This document shows, in pieces, positions 33,402 through 37,475 of a DNA stretch of 37,475 bases. The stretch is from Sedimentisphaerales bacterium (GTDB lineage: Bacteria; Planctomycetota; Phycisphaerae; Sedimentisphaerales; SG8-4). Numbering within the stretch: position 1 is the stretch's first letter; every line of letters starts with the position of its first letter. A model generated the notes under the pieces. It was not told the origin of the DNA, ran no database searches, and saw nothing but the letters and a program-made list of their open reading frames with translations. Location: NCBI GenBank assembly GCA_016932895.1, contig JAFGCA010000710.1:1-37475 (forward strand). Reading direction: 5' to 3'. The position numbers were made by a program, and so were the translations under genes.

Positions 33402-34379
33402 GTGGATTTTGACCTCGAATATGCCCGCAGTGTCATTCGGGCCGAAGCCGACGCCATCGCCTCGATGACGCCGATCGTGGATGCGCCCTTTGCCCGGGCT
33501 GCGGAGATGCTCTACGAATGCCGCGGCTCCTGTATTGTCACCGGCATCGGGAAAGCCGGCATCATCGGCCGAAAGATCAGCGCCACGCTGGCCTCGACCG
33601 GGACGCCCAGCCATTTTTTGCATCCCGCCGAGGCGGTGCACGGCGACCTGGGCCGGCTAAGAAAGGGCGACATCGTCATCGTGCTCAGCTACGGGGGGGA
33701 AACCGACGAGGTGACGCGCCTGATCAATCTCGTCAAACATCTCCAGATCCGCATGATCGCCATTACCGGGGAGTCCGACTCGACCCTGAGCCGGTACAGC
33801 GACGTGGTTCTGTGCATGGGCAAAGTCAGCGAGGCGTGCCCGCTGGGCGTGGCGCCGAGTGTTTCCACGGCCTGCATGCTCGCCATCGGCGATGCGCTGG
33901 CCTTTACCGTGATGAAAGCCCGCCAGTTCAGTGTCGAGGATTACGTCCGGTTCCATCCGGGCGGCTCGCTGGGGACCCAGCTCATGACCGTCGAGCAGTC
34001 CATGATGTTCCGGCCCGGGGAGAAGCTGCCCCTGGTCGGTCTCGATGAGACGGTCCGTGACATGCTGGCGGCGACGAGCGAGCTGAAACGCCACGGGGCG
34101 GTCATGGTCGTCGATACCGAAGGCAAGCTCGCCGGCATCATCACCGACGGCGATCTGAGGCGGCTGCTGACGCGGGAGGCCACGGCGGTTCTCGATCTCA
34201 AGGCCGGTGCCATCATGACGCCCGGCTGCAAGCGCATCCGCGCCGACGCCCTGGCCTCGGAAGCGACCGCGCTCTTTCACAAGTATCGGATTGACGAGCT
34301 GCCCGTGGTGGACGCGCAGGACCGGCCCGTCGGGCTGATCGACGTGCAGGATATCGTGACCATCAAGGTGGTCGGATAG
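33402..34379 (+). CDS. kdsD: Arabinose-5-phosphate isomerase (KdsD/KpsF/GutQ family)
   Basis: A 325-residue enzyme that converts ribulose-5-phosphate to arabinose-5-phosphate, the first step to Kdo of LPS. Residues ~30-190 are a SIS sugar-isomerase domain (GSCIVTGIGKAGIIGRKISA, ASTGTPSHFLHPAEAVHGDLG in parts, LSYGGET). Two CBS domains follow (~205-325; GIITDGDLRRLL, GLIDVQDIV). This is the usual architecture and length. The start is GTG 33402, with a weak AAGGAA upstream. kdsC follows after 53 bp, the normal pairing. It lies 215 bp after rng. Confidence 0.95.
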   Translation: MDFDLEYARSVIRAEADAIASMTPIVDAPFARAAEMLYECRGSCIVTGIGKAGIIGRKISATLASTGTPSHFLHPAEAVHGDLGRLRKGDIVIVLSYGGETDEVTRLINLVKHLQIRMIAITGESDSTLSRYSDVVLCMGKVSEACPLGVAPSVSTACMLAIGDALAFTVMKARQFSVEDYVRFHPGGSLGTQLMTVEQSMMFRPGEKLPLVGLDETVRDMLAATSELKRHGAVMVVDTEGKLAGIITDGDLRRLLTREATAVLDLKAGAIMTPGCKRIRADALASEATALFHKYRIDELPVVDAQDRPVGLIDVQDIVTIKVVG

Positions 34380-34432
34380 GGCCCTCGGCGGCTCGCGACG
34401 AACGAAGACGCAAAGGACCGTAGAACGCAAGG

Positions 34433-34960
34433 ATGAACGAAGAACCGAATATTGACTGGGCCGCCATCGAGCTGCTGGTGCTGGACGTGGACGGCGTGCT
34501 GACCGACGGACGGCTGATCGTGCACGCCGACGGCAGCGAGAGCAAGTGCTTCCACACGCACGACGGGCACGGCATTCGTCTCTGGCAGCGGGCCGGATTG
34601 CGGGTGGCGTTGCTGAGCGGCCGGGCCTGCGCGCCCGTCCAACGCCGGGCCGAGCAACTGCAAATCGCGCACGTGCTCCAGGATTGTCATTTCAAGCGGC
34701 CGGCCCTCGAGGCGCTGCTCGGTGAGTTGAATCTGGTGCCCGGAAACGCCGCCTATATCGGCGACGACCTGCCGGACGTGCCGGTCATTCGGTACGTCGG
34801 CTTCGGCGTCGCCGTGGCCAATGCCGTCGCGGAGGCCCGGGAGGCCGCCGACTATGTCACGACCTGTCCCGGCGGCAGCGGCGCCGTACGCGAGGTCATC
34901 GAGTTCATTCTGAAAAAATCCGGCCGGTGGCAGGATCTCATGAAACGCTACACCGGATAA
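34433..34960 (+). CDS. kdsC: 3-deoxy-manno-octulosonate-8-phosphate phosphatase (HAD family)
   Basis: A 175-residue HAD phosphatase of the small, cap-less KdsC type. The nucleophile and acid/base are Asp18 and Asp20 in LVLDVDGVLTDG; motif II is in VALLSGRAC and the metal-binding acids in IGDDLPD. It removes the phosphate from Kdo-8-phosphate in LPS synthesis. Family length is normal. It lies directly between kdsD and the LptC-like gene, 24 bp before the latter, an arrangement shared with proteobacteria. kdsA and kdsB are not in the window. Confidence 0.95.
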   Translation: MNEEPNIDWAAIELLVLDVDGVLTDGRLIVHADGSESKCFHTHDGHGIRLWQRAGLRVALLSGRACAPVQRRAEQLQIAHVLQDCHFKRPALEALLGELNLVPGNAAYIGDDLPDVPVIRYVGFGVAVANAVAEAREAADYVTTCPGGSGAVREVIEFILKKSGRWQDLMKRYTG

Positions 34961-34984
34961 TCGTCTCAGGGAAAAGGTGCGATT

Positions 34985-37174
34985 GTGAGCGTGCGAAAAT
35001 TCATGGTGGGACTGGCGGTGCTGGCGGCGTTGCTCGTCGGCTACCTGCTGTACGCGCAGCTCGGGGGAACGCCCCCGGTCGAGCTGGACCTGCCGGAGCC
35101 GCCGCCCGGGCCGATCTTCGAGCCGGACGCCGACACGGGAGACGGCTCGGTCGGCAGCGTCGCCGGCGTCGGGATCGGCACGCTCAAGCAGACGCGCCTC
35201 TTCCATACGAACGATAATCAGCAGGTGGACCGCGAGCTCGGCTTCGAGGAGCTTCACGAGGACGGGGAGCAGTGGGAGATGACGAACCCCTTCATGAAGC
35301 TCTTTCTGCCGGAGTTTCGCTGCGACGTGACGGCCGACCGCGGCACCTTCCAGATCGAGACGGCGTTCGGCAAGCTGATGCCCAACGATGCCGTCTTTCA
35401 GGGAAACGTCGTCATTCATATCGTCCCGCCCGAGCCCAACGACCCCATGGAGTGCTTCATCTACCTCGACGACGTGGCGTTCGTGGCGGACCAGTCGCTG
35501 TTCTCCAGCAACGGGGCGGTGAAGTTCGTTTCGCGCAGCGCCGCCCTGCAGGGGACCGGGATGGAGCTGATCTACGACGGGGCGCGCCAGCGGCTCGAGC
35601 TGTTTCGGGTCACGGACCTGCACAATCTGCGTCTGCGCAGCGCCGCGATCGGCTCGCTTTCCAGTGTGACCGCGCCGGGCGAGGGAGCCCCGCAGACGGA
35701 CACCGGAACCGCCGCCGTCGAGCCCGCGGGGGCCGAGACGGTTCCGTCGCCGGAGCAGGAGCCCGTCGCCGATGACAACGCCGGCGACGACGACCCCAAC
35801 GCGCCGGGCCGGTACTACCGGTGTGTTTTCCAGCGGAACGTCAGGATCGAGACGCCCGAGCAGTTCGTCCTGGCCCGGGACCGGCTCTCCATCAACAACA
35901 TTCTCTGGGAGGAATCGGGGGACGAGGACGCGGCGCCCGAACGGCCCGCCGCCCCGGTCGGCCCGAACGAACCCGAGATCGTGCCGATTCCGGGCCCCAA
36001 CGCGCTGGACACCACCGTCTCGACGCAGATCGCCTTCGACGCGATCCCCGAGGAGTTCTACGACATCGTCGTGACCTGTGACGGGGGCTTCGTCGTCGCG
36101 CCCACCGACTCGACCCGCGTCTTCGGCGCGCCCGGCGCTGTCACGCCGGCGGAAACGGCCGCCGACGCGCCCGCACAAGAGGAGACGGCGTCGCCCGGCC
36201 GTCAGCGGGCCCTGGCCCAGCGCATCGACTACGATGTCCCCACCGGTGACACCACGCTTGCCGGCCCGGTGGACTTGACGTTCTACATCGATCCCAACGG
36301 GTTGGGCGGTCGCTCCCCGGCCGGAGAGCTTGTCCCGATGCGTGTCACCGCACGCCGGGCCGTCCGGTTCCTCGCGGCGTCGAAGGAGGTCTTGTTCGAG
36401 GGCGATTGCGTCGCCCGCGTCGAGCAGGACGACGCCGAGGCCCGCTACGAGTACACGCTGATGGCGCCGATGTTCACGCTCGGTCTGGACGTCGCGCCCG
36501 CCGAGGCCGGTGCCGAGACGAAGGTGACCGTCGCGCGGTTTGCGGCTCACGGGGGAGCGGTCTCGCTGGTCGTTCTCAAACGCCTCGAGCAGGAACTGGC
36601 CGGCTGGACGGGCTTCGAGGCGTCGCGCATGGACTACGAAGCCGAGCGCCAGCTCTTCACGGCCTACGGACCAGGCGTGGTGACCATCCACAACGCCCGC
36701 GCCGCCGATCCGCCGCCGGAGCCGAACGAGATCAGCCTCAAACGGCCGTGCTACGCGCGGCTGCGGGACTTCGACCTGCTGACGTTCTCGGGCCTGACCA
36801 ACAAGATCGTCGCCGAAGCCGGCGCGTTGCCGATCCGGATCGATTACGTGCCCATGGAAGACGGCGAGGCGGGCGAGGCGATGCACGCCGACGCCGGCTA
36901 CTTCGAGGTCACGCTGCGTGTCACCACCGACGACCGCCGCGAGCTGGACTGGCTCATGGCCGCCGACGGCATCACCTACTGGGACGACACCAACCGTTTC
37001 GCCGGCGGCCGGCTCACCTACGACCACGCCGACGGCCGCATGACCATCGTCGGCGACAGCGTCCAGCCCTGCTACCTCAACGGCGCCCTCGTCGACGAAA
37101 TCGAGTGGAACCTCAAGACCGGCCGCCTCAAAGGCGAAATCCCCGACAGCAGCACCGTCCACATCGGCCGCTAA
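34985..37174 (+). CDS. lptC: Very long LptC/LptA-like LPS export protein
   Basis: A 729-residue protein anchored by one helix (about 7-24, MVGLAVLAALLVGYLLYAQ), the LptC topology, with all the rest periplasmic. LptC proteins are usually about 190 residues. Here the beta-jelly-roll pattern of LptC/LptA recurs along the chain: FRCDVTADRGTFQIET with AVFQGNVVIHI, RIDYDVPTGDTTLAG, FLAASKEVLFEGDCVARV, SRMDYEAERQLFTAYG, and LTYDHADGRMTIVGD. Acidic Pro/Ala-rich linkers separate the blocks. I infer an LptC with added LptA-like units that could form part of the periplasmic bridge. The start is GTG 34985 with AAGGTG upstream. It follows kdsC by 24 bp and ends the + strand series; no lptA or lptB follows. 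Confidence 0.75.
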   Translation: MSVRKFMVGLAVLAALLVGYLLYAQLGGTPPVELDLPEPPPGPIFEPDADTGDGSVGSVAGVGIGTLKQTRLFHTNDNQQVDRELGFEELHEDGEQWEMTNPFMKLFLPEFRCDVTADRGTFQIETAFGKLMPNDAVFQGNVVIHIVPPEPNDPMECFIYLDDVAFVADQSLFSSNGAVKFVSRSAALQGTGMELIYDGARQRLELFRVTDLHNLRLRSAAIGSLSSVTAPGEGAPQTDTGTAAVEPAGAETVPSPEQEPVADDNAGDDDPNAPGRYYRCVFQRNVRIETPEQFVLARDRLSINNILWEESGDEDAAPERPAAPVGPNEPEIVPIPGPNALDTTVSTQIAFDAIPEEFYDIVVTCDGGFVVAPTDSTRVFGAPGAVTPAETAADAPAQEETASPGRQRALAQRIDYDVPTGDTTLAGPVDLTFYIDPNGLGGRSPAGELVPMRVTARRAVRFLAASKEVLFEGDCVARVEQDDAEARYEYTLMAPMFTLGLDVAPAEAGAETKVTVARFAAHGGAVSLVVLKRLEQELAGWTGFEASRMDYEAERQLFTAYGPGVVTIHNARAADPPPEPNEISLKRPCYARLRDFDLLTFSGLTNKIVAEAGALPIRIDYVPMEDGEAGEAMHADAGYFEVTLRVTTDDRRELDWLMAADGITYWDDTNRFAGGRLTYDHADGRMTIVGDSVQPCYLNGALVDEIEWNLKTGRLKGEIPDSSTVHIGR

Positions 37175-37220
37175 TCAGCGCCCGCCTCTCATACGAATTG
37201 CGATTACTCTCTGCGCGACT

Positions 37221-37322
37221 TGTCATCCTGAACGAAGCGCAGCGCAGTGAAGAATCCGGGCTGCCCACGCGAGAGACTCCTCATTCTCAGGCCAGATCCT
37301 TCGCCTGCGGCTCAGGATGACA
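37221..37322. repeat. Interspersed inverted repeat with TGTCATCCTGA ends
   Basis: TGTCATCCTGA (37221-37231) is the exact complement of TCAGGATGACA (37312-37322), and the interior is partly self-complementary (CGAAGCGCAGCG, TCGCCTGCGGC). This is a widespread short extragenic repeat of bacterial genomes. It sits between two convergent genes. Confidence 0.7.
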
Positions 37323-37357
37323 GAGTCGCATTGCGTCAGAGTCTTCTCTAATCCGTA

Positions 37358-37475
37358 TTACTCCCCGGGCCAGCGGTTCGCAGCGAGTTTATGGGCGAGC
37401 TGGACGACGTTTCTGGCGCCGGCCTTGCGCATGAGGTGGCGGCGGTGGACCTCGATGGTGCGGCGGGATCGTTTC
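37358..37475 (-). CDS. LuxR-type transcriptional regulator, C-terminus (gene runs off the window)
   Basis: On the - strand the last 38 codons before TAA (37360-37358) read SRRTIEVHRRHLMRKAGARN then VVQLAHKLAANRWPGE. This is the recognition helix and last helix of a LuxR/FixJ helix-turn-helix domain; the SRRTIEVHRRHLM form is typical of FixJ-like response regulators. The receiver domain, if any, lies beyond the window. It is convergent with the LptC-like gene, separated by the inverted repeat. Family is secure; the signal it responds to is unknown. Confidence 0.8.
   Translation of the reverse strand, partial: KRSRRTIEVHRRHLMRKAGARNVVQLAHKLAANRWPGE

Noticed and set aside
34277..37162. Long - strand open frame (961 codons) opposite kdsC and the LptC-like gene
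   Set aside because: It covers two well-recognised genes and has biased composition without motifs.

Overview
The window reads as a chromosomal piece of a planctomycete, most likely class Phycisphaerae (Sedimentisphaerales-like). This is inferred from gene content, not from a marker gene. The pointers are several secreted formylglycine sulfatases with twin-arginine signals, a short PEP-CTERM tail of the kind common in that class, a leucine-rich-repeat/beta-helix exoprotein, an HNH-AP2 endonuclease with a cysteine-rich N-terminus, Kdo/LPS genes and generally GC-rich coding DNA. No rRNA, tRNA, CRISPR array or insertion sequence was seen.

Layout. (1) 1-5200, + strand: the 3' end of a pilM-type gene and two large single-pass membrane proteins in an apparent operon closed by a clear terminator. 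(2) 5200-6720: a strong promoter, a foldable leader or small RNA, a 7-codon ORF with an excellent ribosome site, and a vWA protein with a PEP-CTERM tail. (3) 6800-16900: a polysaccharide-handling region with an acyltransferase, three intact sulfatases, one truncated sulfatase relic, a xylose-isomerase-like enzyme and the LRR/beta-helix exoprotein. (4) 16950-18230: small membrane proteins of unknown role, one behind a near-consensus promoter that seems to give a leaderless mRNA. (5) 18740-25300: an accessory, defence-like island with an HNH-AP2 endonuclease, an N6-adenine methyltransferase overlapping a PD-(D/E)XK-like partner (visibly lower in GC than its surroundings), a VapBC pair and an MNT-HEPN toxin-antitoxin pair lodged at the 3' end of hisI, with a second diverged hisI tail on its far side. 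(6) 25340-37180: core genes, namely hisI, a UPF0104 flippase-like protein, DUF502, then hpf-ptsN-ptsH-ptsI, a DUF2344 protein, RNase E/G, kdsD, kdsC and a very long LptC/LptA-like protein. (7) The end holds an interspersed inverted repeat and the C-terminus of a LuxR-type regulator on the - strand.

How the genes fit together. The sulfatases, isomerase and exoprotein suggest breakdown of sulfated polysaccharides outside the inner membrane. hpf/ptsN/ptsH/ptsI form a transporter-less, regulatory-looking phosphotransfer chain. kdsD/kdsC/lptC serve Kdo synthesis and LPS export. In Escherichia coli hpf-ptsN and kdsD-kdsC-lptC sit in one neighbourhood around rpoN; here the same parts occur on one strand in another order. 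The most system-like novelty candidates are the methyltransferase/nuclease-like pair (19729-23512), the hisI-tail-flanked MNT-HEPN cassette (24493-25340) and the structured leader RNA at 5380-5470.
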